From positions 80,387-144,386 of the forward strand of contig DLHJ01000005.1 of assembly GCA_002483145.1 (NCBI GenBank): a stretch of DNA of 64,000 nt. Direction: 5' to 3'. A model generated the notes under the pieces. It worked only from the letters and a program-made list of their open reading frames with translations, did not search any database and had not been told where the DNA came from. The position numbers were made by a program, and so were the translations under genes. Below, piece by piece: positions 18,595 through 27,556 of the stretch. How positions within the stretch are numbered: position 1 is the first letter of the stretch; every line of letters starts with the position of its first letter. This DNA is from Cellvibrio sp. UBA7671. GTDB taxonomy: Bacteria > Pseudomonadota > Gammaproteobacteria > Pseudomonadales > Cellvibrionaceae.

Positions 18595-21500
18595 ATGACT
18601 ATTCCAGCTGCACTCTCTACCCGTATCACTGCCCTTAATGAGGCGATTCGCCAGCGCATCCTGATCCTGGATGGCGGTATGGGCACAATGATCCAAAGTT
18701 ACAAGCTGCAAGAGGCGGATTATCGCGGCGAGCGCTTTGCTGATTACCACATGGATATCGCGGGCAATAACGATTTGCTCAGCATCACCAAACCGGACGT
18801 CATCCGCGAGATTCAACGCGCTTACTTGGAAGCCGGTGCCGATATTCTGGAAACCAACACCTTCAACTCCACACGCATCTCCATGGCCGATTACGACATG
18901 GAAGACCTGAGTCACGAACTCAATTTCGCCTCTGCGCGCCTGGCCAGAGAACTGTGTGATGAAATGACAGCGAAAAATCCGGCCAAACCGCGCTTTGTTG
19001 CCGGTGTGCTCGGGCCAACCAGCCGCACCTGTTCTATTTCGCCGGATGTAAATGATCCGGGTGCACGCAATGTAACTTTTGATCAGCTCGTCGAAAATTA
19101 CCTGGAGTCGATGGATGGTTTGGTCAAAGGCGGCGCCGATATTATTTTGATCGAAACTATTTTCGATACGCTCAATGCCAAAGCCGCGGTGTTCGCGGTA
19201 AAACAATATTTTGACAATGTCGGTTTTGAATTGCCGATTATGATATCCGGCACCATTACCGATGCCTCTGGCCGCACCCTGTCCGGCCAAACGACGGAAG
19301 CATTTTACAACTCACTCGCACACGCCCGCCCACTCAGCATGGGTTTGAACTGCGCACTGGGCGCGAAAGAATTGCGTCAGTACGTACAAGAATTGTCACG
19401 CGTTGCCAATTGCTTTGTGAGCGCGCACCCCAACGCCGGTTTACCGAATGAATTTGGTGAGTACGACCAAACCGCGCAAGAGATGGTGGATATTGTTGAA
19501 GAATTTGCTGCAAGCGGATTTTTAAATATTATCGGCGGCTGCTGCGGCACCACACCGGCACACATCAAAGCACTTGCGGATGTGATGGGCAAATATGCCC
19601 CACGCAAAATTCCCGATATCGAACCTGCATGTCGCCTCTCCGGTTTAGAGCCGTTCAACATCACCAAAGATTCGTTATTTGTAAACGTCGGCGAACGCTG
19701 CAACGTTACCGGTTCTGCGCGCTTTAAAAAATTAATTGTGGAAGAAGATTATTCCACCGCTCTCGAAGTGGCGCTGGAGCAAGTGGAAAACGGTGCGCAA
19801 GTAATCGACATCAACATGGACGAAGGCATGCTCGATGCTGAAAAAGCCATGGTGCGCTTTTTGAATTTAATTGCTGGCGAACCGGATATCGCCCGTGTAC
19901 CGATTATGGTGGACTCGTCCAAATGGGATGTTATCGAAGCCGGTTTGAAATGTATTCAAGGCAAACCGATTGTAAACTCCATCAGTTTGAAAGAAGGCGA
20001 AGAAGAGTTTTTACAGAAAGCCAAACTCTGCATGCGCTACGGTGCTGCTGTAGTCGTAATGGCATTTGATGAAACCGGCCAAGCCGATACTATGGCGCGC
20101 AAAAAAGAAATTTGTGAGCGCTCTTATCGCACATTGGTAGATAAACTGGATTTCCCACCCGAAGATATTATTTTCGATCCAAACATTTTTGCGGTCGCCA
20201 CCGGTATTGAAGAACACAACAATTACGCGGTCGATTTTATTGAAGCCACACGTTGGATTCGCACCAACCTACCCCACGCGGGTGTAAGCGGCGGCGTATC
20301 CAACGTGTCCTTCTCGTTCCGTGGCAACAACCCGGTGCGTGAAGCAATCCACTCAGTATTTTTGTACCACGCGATTAAAGCGGGGATGAATATGGGCATC
20401 GTTAACGCCAGCCAATTGGCGGTGTATGACGATTTACCGCAAGAATTAAAAGACAAAGTTGAAGATGTAATCCTCAACCGTCACAGCGGCGGCACCGAAG
20501 CACTGCTCGATATCGCTGAAAAATATCGCGGCGATGGCTCTACCGGCGACGTAAAAGAAGACGCCGAATGGCGCTCGCTGCCGATTGCAAAACGTATTGA
20601 ACACTCGCTGGTAAAAGGTATTTCAACCCATATCGTTGAAGATACCGAAGAAGCACGCCAACACTACCCTCGCCCGCTCGATGTAATCGAAGGCCCACTC
20701 ATGGACGGCATGAATGTGGTGGGTGATTTATTCGGTGCAGGTAAAATGTTTTTGCCGCAAGTAGTTAAATCCGCGCGCGTAATGAAACAATCAGTAGCCT
20801 ATTTGCAACCGTTTATTGAAGCCGAGAAAACCGAAGCCTCAAAACCCAATGGCAAAATCCTGATGGCGACCGTAAAAGGCGATGTACACGACATCGGCAA
20901 AAATATTGTCGGCGTGGTATTGCAGTGCAATAACTTTGAAGTGGTTGACCTTGGGGTAATGGTGCCCTGCGATAAAATTATCGACACCGCCATTGAACAA
21001 AACTGCGACATTATCGGACTCTCGGGTTTGATCACCCCATCGCTGGATGAAATGGTATTTGTCGGCCGCGAAATGGAACGCCGCGGTATTAATAAACCCT
21101 TGATGATTGGCGGCGCCACCACCTCCAAAGCACATACTGCCGTAAAAATTGACCCGGTGTTTAAACTCAACCAAGTGGTTTACGTTGCAGATGCCTCGCG
21201 CGCCGTAGGTGTCGCCAGCACACTACTGTCCGACGAGCTGCGCCCCAAATTCGTGGAAGACCTCAAGAAAGAATACATAGATGTACGCGAGCGCAACGCT
21301 AACCGCAAACCACGCGGCACAGTGCGCTCCTATCCCGAGGCTATCGCCAAAGGTTTAAAACTGGATTGGGATAATTACACACCACCAGCACCCACATTTA
21401 CCGGCGTAAAAGTATTTGAAGATTACGATTTAAATACGCTAGTTGATTTTATCGACTGGACACCTTTCTTTATCAGCTGGGATCTCGCCGGAAAATATCC

Positions 21501-22320
21501 AAAAATTCTGGAGGATGAAATCGTCGGCGAAGCTGCACGCAATTTATTTGCCGATGCACAACAGATGCTGCGTAAATTGATCGATGAAAAGCTGATTCGC
21601 GCCAACGGCGTAATCGGCTTCTGGCCAGCGAATACGGTCAACAGCGATGACATCGCCGTATACAATGCGGATGGAAAACAAATCAATACTTTGCACCACA
21701 TCCGCCAGCAACATTTAAAACAAGGCATGGAATCGCGCCCGCATTATTCACTCGCGGATTTTGTTGCACCCAAAGAAACTGGAAAACAGGATTACATCGG
21801 AGGCTTTGCGGTCACTACCGGCATAGGCGCAGAAGAACTCGCCAAGCAATATCAAGATGCAGGCGATGACTACAATAGCATCATGGTAAAAGCCCTCGCC
21901 GACCGGTTGGCCGAAGCTTTCGCTGAACACATGCATCAACGTGTGCGCAAAGAATTTTGGGGCTACGACCGCGATGAAAATCTGTCGAACGAAGATTTAA
22001 TCAAAGAACAATACAAAGGCATTCGCCCCGCCCCAGGTTATCCCGCCTGCCCGGATCACACCGAAAAAACGCAATTGTTTAAATTGCTGGATGGCGAGAA
22101 AAATACTGGCATCACGCTGACTGAGCATTTCGCGATGCTGCCGACCGCCGCCGTTTCCGGCTGGTACTTTGCGCATCCGCAAGCGGAATATTTCAATACT
22201 GGGAAGATTGAGAAAGATCAGGTGGAGAGTTTGGCGCAGCGTAAGGGTTGGAGTGTGGAAGAGATTGAGCGGTGGATGAGTCCGGTGTTGGCGTATGAGC
22301 CGGGGGCTGTTGTTGAATAA
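18595..22320 (+). CDS. metH: Cobalamin-dependent methionine synthase
   Basis: A 1241-residue cytoplasmic enzyme moving a methyl group from methyltetrahydrofolate to homocysteine through B12. The homocysteine domain comes first (DGGMGTMIQ, zinc ligands C253 and C316-C317 in [10 protein letters not shown]). A pterin-binding domain follows ([19 protein letters not shown], around 355-620). The cobalamin domain has [11 protein letters not shown] with H765 as lower cobalt ligand, then [11 protein letters not shown]. The C-terminal AdoMet reactivation domain contains [15 protein letters not shown]. All modules are intact and the length matches E. coli MetH (1227). It is a stand-alone gene. Confidence 0.98.
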   Translation: MTIPAALSTRITALNEAIRQRILILDGGMGTMIQSYKLQEADYRGERFADYHMDIAGNNDLLSITKPDVIREIQRAYLEAGADILETNTFNSTRISMADYDMEDLSHELNFASARLARELCDEMTAKNPAKPRFVAGVLGPTSRTCSISPDVNDPGARNVTFDQLVENYLESMDGLVKGGADIILIETIFDTLNAKAAVFAVKQYFDNVGFELPIMISGTITDASGRTLSGQTTEAFYNSLAHARPLSMGLNCALGAKELRQYVQELSRVANCFVSAHPNAGLPNEFGEYDQTAQEMVDIVEEFAASGFLNIIGGCCGTTPAHIKALADVMGKYAPRKIPDIEPACRLSGLEPFNITKDSLFVNVGERCNVTGSARFKKLIVEEDYSTALEVALEQVENGAQVIDINMDEGMLDAEKAMVRFLNLIAGEPDIARVPIMVDSSKWDVIEAGLKCIQGKPIVNSISLKEGEEEFLQKAKLCMRYGAAVVVMAFDETGQADTMARKKEICERSYRTLVDKLDFPPEDIIFDPNIFAVATGIEEHNNYAVDFIEATRWIRTNLPHAGVSGGVSNVSFSFRGNNPVREAIHSVFLYHAIKAGMNMGIVNASQLAVYDDLPQELKDKVEDVILNRHSGGTEALLDIAEKYRGDGSTGDVKEDAEWRSLPIAKRIEHSLVKGISTHIVEDTEEARQHYPRPLDVIEGPLMDGMNVVGDLFGAGKMFLPQVVKSARVMKQSVAYLQPFIEAEKTEASKPNGKILMATVKGDVHDIGKNIVGVVLQCNNFEVVDLGVMVPCDKIIDTAIEQNCDIIGLSGLITPSLDEMVFVGREMERRGINKPLMIGGATTSKAHTAVKIDPVFKLNQVVYVADASRAVGVASTLLSDELRPKFVEDLKKEYIDVRERNANRKPRGTVRSYPEAIAKGLKLDWDNYTPPAPTFTGVKVFEDYDLNTLVDFIDWTPFFISWDLAGKYPKILEDEIVGEAARNLFADAQQMLRKLIDEKLIRANGVIGFWPANTVNSDDIAVYNADGKQINTLHHIRQQHLKQGMESRPHYSLADFVAPKETGKQDYIGGFAVTTGIGAEELAKQYQDAGDDYNSIMVKALADRLAEAFAEHMHQRVRKEFWGYDRDENLSNEDLIKEQYKGIRPAPGYPACPDHTEKTQLFKLLDGEKNTGITLTEHFAMLPTAAVSGWYFAHPQAEYFNTGKIEKDQVESLAQRKGWSVEEIERWMSPVLAYEPGAVVE

Positions 22321-22398
22321 ACACATTACAACTCATTACAATTTGTTGCTATTGAACTGGTAGCCTCTTTTGCGTAGCCATCGAACAAGGAAATTTTT

Positions 22399-22788
22399 AT
22401 GCTGTTTAATCGAGTCGTTTCCATAGCAATTGTAACCCTTAGTACATTACTTTCCGCCTGTGGTGGCGATGGTGAAACTTCCGAACCGCAGCTGAAGTTA
22501 ACAGGACCAAATCAGGTCAAAGTATTTAAGAGTGACAACTCAATCCAATGTGAAAGCGAAGGCATTCCACTCGATGAAATGCGATTGGAATTAGCCAAAG
22601 CAGGTATCGATGTTATCTGCGCACAGAAGACTCATGATGGAATGGGCTACCCATCTGTTTGCGGAGGGGGCACCGGAAATATTAACGTCTATGTGATCCA
22701 GAACAGCAATCTTCCAGATGCTGAAAAGCTAGGGTATAAATCAGTAATAGAATTGCCCGGCTATAAAGATCAGGTCTGTAGTAACTAG
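22399..22788 (+). CDS. Hypothetical small lipoprotein
   Basis: A 129-residue protein with a clear lipoprotein signal (IAIVTLSTLLSACGGDG, lipobox LSAC) and AAGGAAA before the ATG. The mature part has four further cysteines (ICAQ, SVCGGG, QVCSN and one in SIQCESEG), suggesting disulfides in a small secreted domain. I do not recognise the family. It is a single gene downstream of metH. Confidence 0.6.
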   Translation: MLFNRVVSIAIVTLSTLLSACGGDGETSEPQLKLTGPNQVKVFKSDNSIQCESEGIPLDEMRLELAKAGIDVICAQKTHDGMGYPSVCGGGTGNINVYVIQNSNLPDAEKLGYKSVIELPGYKDQVCSN

Positions 22789-22862
22789 TTCTCAGCAAAG
22801 ATGCACACCTATCAGGAATTTGAATCGCTTGGTCACATTAAAACAAGATGCTGACTGAAGGT

Positions 22863-23042
22863 GTGCTTCGCTTTGCTTTTCCATGATAGATCGCTTCCAT
22901 GTTATTGCCATCCGGGTCAAGCACAAAGGCCACTAATAACCTGGATGGTACGGAAGCTCGAGTCGCTTGCCGTTATCTTTTCTCAATGCCGGTTGAAAAA
23001 CGCATCGACATGGCTTCGTCGCGCGCCTGAAATGCTAAATGA
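22863..23042 (-). pseudogene. Remnant of a VOC-family (glyoxalase-like) gene
   Basis: This stretch aligns by eye with the 3' two-fifths of the intact minus-strand VOC gene 0.5 kb to the right (about 23411-23603). Shared blocks include TTGCCATC, GGGTC-type, GCATCGAC, GGCTTCGTC/CGCTTCGTC and CGCGCCTG. Small deletions break the frame and the 5' half is absent. It looks like an old tandem duplicate that has decayed. Confidence 0.7.
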
Positions 23043-23139
23043 TATATAATTTAATTTGCCACCTTCACCAAACGCTGGTAGGGGATTGGTTCTAAGCCCA
23101 GGCGACCCACAGCAATATACCCACACAGGGAAACGATCT

Positions 23140-23361
23140 ATGAGTGCTGCAACCAATGACGACCTAATTCAAGCATTAAAAATTGCCTTTTGTTATATGC
23201 CCAAAGCAATTGAGGTAAACAAATACGAATACGGTGACAGATACCAAACCGTACTCGACCATATTCAAACGGTGAGAGAGACTTTGCTGATTAATGAGAT
23301 AGACCCGGAAGAAGTCTATGGTGAAATTAATCCCGACAGCACACCGAATTCTTCTTATTAA
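23140..23361 (+). CDS. Hypothetical small protein
   Basis: 73 residues from the ATG at 23140, preceded by AGGGAAAC. It is soluble and acidic, with helix-prone sequence (DDLIQALKIAFCYMPKAIEV, YQTVLDHIQTVRETL). The frame continues upstream to 23056, but that extension reads through non-coding-looking sequence. I do not recognise the family. It converges on the VOC gene. Confidence 0.5.
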   Translation: MSAATNDDLIQALKIAFCYMPKAIEVNKYEYGDRYQTVLDHIQTVRETLLINEIDPEEVYGEINPDSTPNSSY

Positions 23362-23386
23362 TCATTGCGCAAAACAATCAGCCCTA

Positions 23387-23815
23387 CTAAAACACAACGG
23401 TAATAGATGCTGCGCTACGCTTAGCCATCCCGTGGGAAACCGCTTCGATATTGTTGCCATCGGGATCTAACACAAACGCCGCGTAGTATCCTGGGTGGTA
23501 TGGGCGTTCACCCGGTTTGCCATTATCTTTTCCGCCATTTGCCAAAGCAGCTTGGTAAAACGCATCGACCATCGCTTCGTCTCGCGCCTGGAATGCCAAG
23601 TGATGGCGCCCTGTCAATACGCCTTGTGCAGCGTCACTTTCGGGAGTGGATACAAACAATTCGTCTGCCCAAAAATACCCATCACCTGAACCACCTAATG
23701 GGATATCCAGCTCCTTAAAAACAGCGGTGTAAAATTTTTGCGCTGCTGGAAGATCCTTCACCACTAGCTGAATGTGATCAATCAACCGCCCGCGATGTAA
23801 TTCTTGCGTTTCCAT
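23387..23815 (-). CDS. VOC-family (glyoxalase/dioxygenase fold) protein
   Basis: A 142-residue cytoplasmic vicinal-oxygen-chelate domain protein. The betaalphabetabetabeta modules show as HIQLVVKDLPAAQKFYTAVF near the start and HHLAFQARDEAMVDAFYQAAL in the middle. The end PGYYAAFVLDPDGNNIEAV is the usual VOC ending with the metal-site Glu. AAAGGAG precedes the ATG. The substrate is unknown; relatives include lactoylglutathione lyase-like proteins. A broken copy lies next door. Confidence 0.8.
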   Translation of the reverse strand: METQELHRGRLIDHIQLVVKDLPAAQKFYTAVFKELDIPLGGSGDGYFWADELFVSTPESDAAQGVLTGRHHLAFQARDEAMVDAFYQAALANGGKDNGKPGERPYHPGYYAAFVLDPDGNNIEAVSHGMAKRSAASITVVF

Positions 23816-23872
23816 TTTTGACTCCTTTAATAAAAAGTCACAACGCTCATTATCGTTAAATCACCAAAAGCA

Positions 23873-24349
23873 TTATTTTTTGTTGTATGCCTCATGCAAA
23901 GCGACAACATCAAACTTCTTCATTTTGAGAAATGCTTCTGTGATCCGTGCAACCCGTTCAGGATCTTCGTCTTGCATCATCTCATCCAATATTGATGGAA
24001 CAATCTGCCAGGACAAACCGAACTGGTCTTTCAACCAACCACACTGTTCAGCCTCCGGCACTGCAGAAAGTTGCTCCCAGTAATAATTGATTTCTTCCTG
24101 AGTGTCGCAATTGACAATAAACGAAATAGATTCATTAAATTTGAACAGAGGCCCCGCACTGATTGCCATAAAAAATTGCCCCGAAAGGGAAAACGAAACC
24201 ACATCGCACTCTCCTGACGGCGTGTCATGCAGCTTGGTAATACTGAGAATTTTTGAATCAGGGAAAACCGAACAATAAAAACGCGCAGCTTCTTTTGCTT
24301 CTGTATCAAACCATAAATGTGGGACGATTTTCTGTTTAATCAAAGCCAT
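23873..24349 (-). CDS. PhnB-like VOC-family protein
   Basis: 158 residues from the ATG at 24349, chosen because AAGGAG sits 7 bases upstream; the frame is open 20 codons further without support. It belongs to the PhnB / 3-demethylubiquinone methyltransferase-like branch: KIVPHLWFDTEAKEAARFYC, FPDSKILSI, FSLSGQFFMAISAGP, and GWLKDQFGLSWQIVPSIL. Such proteins adopt the glyoxalase fold but lack a settled activity. It sits in tandem with the other VOC gene, 57 bases upstream of it. Confidence 0.8.
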   Translation of the reverse strand: MALIKQKIVPHLWFDTEAKEAARFYCSVFPDSKILSITKLHDTPSGECDVVSFSLSGQFFMAISAGPLFKFNESISFIVNCDTQEEINYYWEQLSAVPEAEQCGWLKDQFGLSWQIVPSILDEMMQDEDPERVARITEAFLKMKKFDVVALHEAYNKK

Positions 24350-24850
24350 TTCATTTCTCCTTATTACCGACAGTGGTTTTGCTGTGGAAACATGCATACA
24401 AGATGACACATAGAAGACATTAGATTTAATAATTCACGCGACATCATCGTCACCAACAGGCGCATAAATATCGTTCTTGGTTTTAACCAAGTTTTCACTA
24501 TTAATATTTAGGATTGCATGACTCTCTCTATGTTCCGCAAACCCTTCCAAGCCAATTCAAATAACAGAAAGAGTTTTAATAATTTTAAACATCACCTCAA
24601 AAAAACACATGGACAAAGCACTGAATATTTCATTATTTCGCCGGCTTTCAACAAGCCAATCTCATCCTACATCAGTGTTTTCAGTGAATCAGTCACTACA
24701 ATAAGCTTATAGCTCTCGTTTTGCAGCTCTGTGCCTCCCGCGAGTACTCCCATGTTATGGCGGCTTGGCGGGGCCACCTTGAAGGGGTCACCTTCAGGTG
24801 GGCCGGTTGGTTTGGGCCAGTATTGAGACCACACACTGTGGGGTTGTGTT
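24350..24850. other. Gene-poor stretch before the duplicated gene
   Basis: About 500 bases without a convincing gene. A 64-codon plus-strand frame (24518-24712) has no clear Shine-Dalgarno or recognisable motif. The GC-rich part at 24730-24845 carries small inverted repeats (GAAGG...CCTTC; CCACA...TGTGG), but I could not fit it to an integron attachment site or any known element. Confidence 0.4.
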
Positions 24851-25162
24851 ATGGATAATATTAACCGCCTAGCGCCAGCTACATCCCAATGCGTGATCGA
24901 GCTCGATCCCTTCCAATACAATTACTACCAACAAAGTTGCATAGAAATCCATTCGCCAGACGGCGAATATCTTGAAAGCATCGGCTACGACATTCAAAAA
25001 CAAATTCAGGCAGAGCAAACCACTCAACTGCAAGAGCAGATTGTTTTACTGCAATCACTTTGCGAGAAAATTGCTCAAGAGGTGGAATTGCCTGCGCAGG
25101 CAATTGCGGGACTGGGGGAGTTGTTGTTTCGGGTTAGGGGGATTATTGATAAGCAGAATTGA
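24851..25162 (+). CDS. Hypothetical protein, intact copy of a locally duplicated gene
   Basis: A 103-residue protein of unknown function. The N-terminal half is LDPFQYNYYQQSCIEIHSPD followed by GEYLESIGYD. The C-terminal half is a predicted coiled coil or long helix (QEQIVLLQSLCEKIAQEVEL, QAIAGLGELLFRVRGI). There is no signal peptide or membrane segment. A second, broken copy lies 1.4 kb to the right beyond the MNT-HEPN pair. The Shine-Dalgarno is weak (GGGG at 10 bases). Confidence 0.55.
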   Translation: MDNINRLAPATSQCVIELDPFQYNYYQQSCIEIHSPDGEYLESIGYDIQKQIQAEQTTQLQEQIVLLQSLCEKIAQEVELPAQAIAGLGELLFRVRGIIDKQN

Positions 25163-25170
25163 TGAAATTG

Positions 25171-25190
25171 AGGCGGCTTTTTGGCCGCCT
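25171..25190. terminator. Terminator between convergent genes
   Basis: AGGCGGC and GCCGCCT pair across TTTTTG. It lies 9 bases after the intact duplicated gene and 14 bases past the stop of the minus-strand HEPN gene. Confidence 0.6.
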
Positions 25191-25203
25191 GTTTACTCTC
25201 ACT

Positions 25204-25608
25204 TTATTCACTTATTTTTTCTAACAACGCATCAGTTGCCTGCAATAACTCCGCGAGAAGTTTTTCATCAATATCCAGATAGCCTTCATACTCAGCCAGA
25301 TTTCTACGTTCATGGCAGAGCGCAAAAATGCGCACTTGGGTTTTGCTTACAGTCACAGTATGTGCCAAGCACTGAAATACCAGATAGCGTTTATCTGATC
25401 GATACCCCTTTTGGCGCAAAGCATATAACGCGAGTGCATGCGCAGAGTTGTAAGCTAAATCAAAACGGCTGGCAAAACTTAATGCAGAATTATGTGCATC
25501 TTTCAGACGGTCAACAGCACTGCGCAATAAGCCAGCCGATTCATTGGCATCGGGTGGTTCGGCCTTTAAGCCTCCCGTGCGAAATAAATTTTCCAGTTGT
25601 TCAATCAT
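25204..25608 (-). CDS. HEPN-domain protein, probable partner of the MNT nucleotidyltransferase
   Basis: A 134-residue, largely helical protein. AVDRLKDAHNSALSFASRFD is followed by LAYNSAHALALYALRQKGYR, the usual HEPN core. RIFALCHERRNLAEYEG gives an R-X5-H spacing compatible with the HEPN RNase motif, although the usual Asn after the Arg is absent. It starts 30 bases after the MNT gene. In HEPN/MNT (type VII) modules the HEPN protein is the RNase toxin and MNT inactivates it by nucleotidylation. Membership is inferred from fold and pairing. Confidence 0.75.
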   Translation of the reverse strand: MIEQLENLFRTGGLKAEPPDANESAGLLRSAVDRLKDAHNSALSFASRFDLAYNSAHALALYALRQKGYRSDKRYLVFQCLAHTVTVSKTQVRIFALCHERRNLAEYEGYLDIDEKLLAELLQATDALLEKISE

Positions 25609-25638
25609 GCATGCCTCCTTTCATTTTTTATTTAAACC

Positions 25639-26232
25639 TTATGCAACACTTTCATCCCATAGCGGAATACGAGCCTGCTCTATCACTCGCTGCAAGAAAT
25701 GGTTTCCCGCCTTAAGTTTGACCTCAAAATCTTGCACAGTATAAAGCGTTGGATTTATGGTGCGCCCCAGCATTTCTTCTGCTGGCGCAAGCAATTCCAT
25801 AACCTTGGTATAACTTAAGTCATCGCCTACTAACATCAGGTCTATATCGCTACTTGCAGTAGCCTCACCTTTCGCAATAGAACCATAAATAAACCCCTGT
25901 GCTATCTGCGATGCCAGCGGCGCCAATGCAACCTTGAGCGTATCGCCAATACCAAAGGTTTTGCGAACTATGGCCGCTAGATCGGCGTAAATAGGGCAGC
26001 TCTGATTTGCCTGGTAATGGCTTTGGTTGCCAATTTGAACACGGCTAATTAAACCAGCAGTATGTAACTTTTCCAGTTCACGCATCACCGTACCTTTACC
26101 AAGACCAGCCCAGCGAACAATCTCATTGGCAAAGAAACTCTGGTCAGGTTTGGTAAATAACAAACCCAGCACTTTTTGCTGGGTTTTACTGAAAAGGGCG
26201 TCGCCCAAACCTAGTGTTTTTAGGGTATTCAT
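25639..26232 (-). CDS. Minimal nucleotidyltransferase with N-terminal winged helix (MNT antitoxin-like)
   Basis: 197 residues from the ATG at 26232; the open frame upstream runs through operator palindromes. Residues ~10-75 form a MarR/ArsR-like winged helix (FSKTQQKVLGLLF, GLGKGTVMRELEKLHTAGLI). Residues ~105-190 are a nucleotidyltransferase with GSIAKGEATASSDIDLMLVG (GSx3G ... DxD). A DNA-binding domain fused to the transferase suggests the protein both neutralises the HEPN partner and represses its own promoter. It is the first gene of the pair. Confidence 0.82.
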   Translation of the reverse strand: MNTLKTLGLGDALFSKTQQKVLGLLFTKPDQSFFANEIVRWAGLGKGTVMRELEKLHTAGLISRVQIGNQSHYQANQSCPIYADLAAIVRKTFGIGDTLKVALAPLASQIAQGFIYGSIAKGEATASSDIDLMLVGDDLSYTKVMELLAPAEEMLGRTINPTLYTVQDFEVKLKAGNHFLQRVIEQARIPLWDESVA

Positions 26233-26249
26233 AGCAATAAAACTCAAAA

Positions 26250-26286
26250 GTCCCAATTTGGGTATGATAAGTCCCTTTTTGGGAAC
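26250..26286. promoter_or_regulatory. Probable MNT operator: two spaced palindromes
   Basis: TCCCAATTTGGG (26251-26262) and TCCCTTTTTGGGA (26272-26284) are the same half-site pair, TCCC/GGGA, repeated with centres about two helical turns apart. They lie 18-54 bases upstream of the MNT ATG, where a winged-helix repressor would act. Confidence 0.65.
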
Positions 26287-26310
26287 ATTCAACCCCATCG
26301 GCTATTACAG

Positions 26311-26591
26311 CCAACCCCACCCCATACACCTATTACCAACAAAGCTGCATAGAAATTCGTTCGCCCAACGGCGACCATCTTGAAAGCATCGGTTACGACT
26401 TCTTATAAAAAAATAAGGTGCAAAAACAAACCCAGGAAGAAAAAACAACTCCACTGCAAGAGCAGATTGTTTTGCTGCAATCACTTTGCGAGAAAATTAC
26501 TCAAGAGGTGGAATTGCCTGCGCAGGCAATTGCGGGATTAGGGGATTTGTTGTTTCGGGTTAGGGGGATTGTGGATAAGCAAAATAAATAA
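26311..26591 (+). pseudogene. Broken second copy of the 24851-25162 gene
   Basis: This segment translates in one frame to YYQQSCIEIRSPNGDHLESI then GYDFL, a TAA stop at 26406-26408, and then a continuation nearly identical to the intact copy (LQEQIVLLQSLCEKITQEVE and so on) to a stop at 26589-26591. There is no start codon before the first part, and an insertion of several codons follows the stop. The last ~135 bases (26454-26589) are almost the same as 25028-25160. The 5' end is lost next to the MNT promoter. Confidence 0.8.
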
Positions 26592-26596
26592 AAGTA

Positions 26597-26616
26597 AGGT
26601 GGTCTTAAGACCACCT
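26597..26616. terminator. Perfect 20-bp palindrome after the broken copy
   Basis: AGGTGGTCTTAAGACCACCT is a perfect inverted repeat 5 bases past the pseudogene stop. It occupies the place of the AGGCGGC/GCCGCCT hairpin after the intact copy. It has no T tract, so terminator function is uncertain. Confidence 0.4.
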
Positions 26617-26775
26617 GGAAGCAACAGGAAGACTGATATAAAGTTTTGACTAACGTTTAGATAGGTAACTTGCCTCGAACTTGAGCATTGCCCACTATGC
26701 TGCGAACAACTTTTATAAGGAAGCTTATTATTTGATGGATTACAAGTGATTACAAATTGAATCGAGGTTAAAAAT

Positions 26776-27495
26776 CTATGATTCGTAACTAATTTGTATT
26801 CCTCTTGATAGACATATAGCTTCAATTCGTTCGATGATTGATCTATCAACTTTATTTCCAATTGTTACTTTCGTTATGGGCAAATCAAAGGATAAATTTA
26901 CATTGGTGCATTTACCAATAAATCTTATTTCTTTTTCAATTTCCCATCTCCTATGTTTAGTACAAAGAATATGTACATAGAGTTCTCGTATGACTGTAGC
27001 GTCCAATTGGGATCTTAGGAAGCTATCAACATGAAACGTCTTCTCGTCGACATACTCGACTCTGTGAAAGGTTTCTCCGATCTCAGCTTCAGCCAACTCA
27101 AATTCGACCGCAACTCCATTACCGTTTCCACCATATACTTTCCAAAGATATTCATTTGGCTGCCGCATCGAAAAGCTTGTCACACCCATTGTGTTCCGAC
27201 ATGTACGGATAATACTTTTTTCTATCGGTTCTACAAAATCTCTAATTCTGTTTTCGTTTACAGCGACCAGAGCTGCCAAAGAGGCATACAACTCGGGGCG
27301 GCCGTTAAGCAGAATTGAGTTTTTTATAAGCAGAACCGTCTGCGCTGTTGGATCGCAACTCATTGTAAATTGAAACTCTTCCTCATCATTTAATTGATCA
27401 GTTGACGAAACCCAAATCTTTCCCTCTTCAATTATTTGGAAGAAATGTTCGTGATATTCGTCAATGGAAAGGTTTTTAAGTTTATATATCTTCAT
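26776..27495 (-). CDS. DUF2971 domain protein
   Basis: A 239-residue soluble protein. DUF2971 features visible are YKLKNLSIDEYHEHFFQIIE with KIWVSSTDQLNDEEEFQF near the start, SFSMRQPNEYLWKVYGGNGN then GVAVEF in the middle, and KHRRWEIEKEIRFIG near residue 190. The biochemical role of the family is not established; members often sit in defence or toxin contexts. It follows the RES-domain gene by 61 bases in the same direction. The region is visibly AT-richer than the flanking core genes, which suggests acquisition. Confidence 0.8.
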   Translation of the reverse strand: MKIYKLKNLSIDEYHEHFFQIIEEGKIWVSSTDQLNDEEEFQFTMSCDPTAQTVLLIKNSILLNGRPELYASLAALVAVNENRIRDFVEPIEKSIIRTCRNTMGVTSFSMRQPNEYLWKVYGGNGNGVAVEFELAEAEIGETFHRVEYVDEKTFHVDSFLRSQLDATVIRELYVHILCTKHRRWEIEKEIRFIGKCTNVNLSFDLPITKVTIGNKVDRSIIERIEAICLSRGIQISYES

Positions 27496-27556
27496 TCATT
27501 AGCTACTGAATACTAAAGCTCTCGCAAATTAATGGCATCCATCACATATTTAAAAA

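Noticed and set aside
24518-24712. 64-codon plus-strand frame as a gene
   Set aside because: No convincing Shine-Dalgarno, no recognisable motif, and low-complexity Asn/Ser/Lys composition expected of AT-rich non-coding DNA.
24720-24850. Integron attC-like site before the duplicated gene
   Set aside because: GC-rich inverted repeats are present, but the GTTRRRY/RYYYAAC core pairs of attC sites could not be placed.
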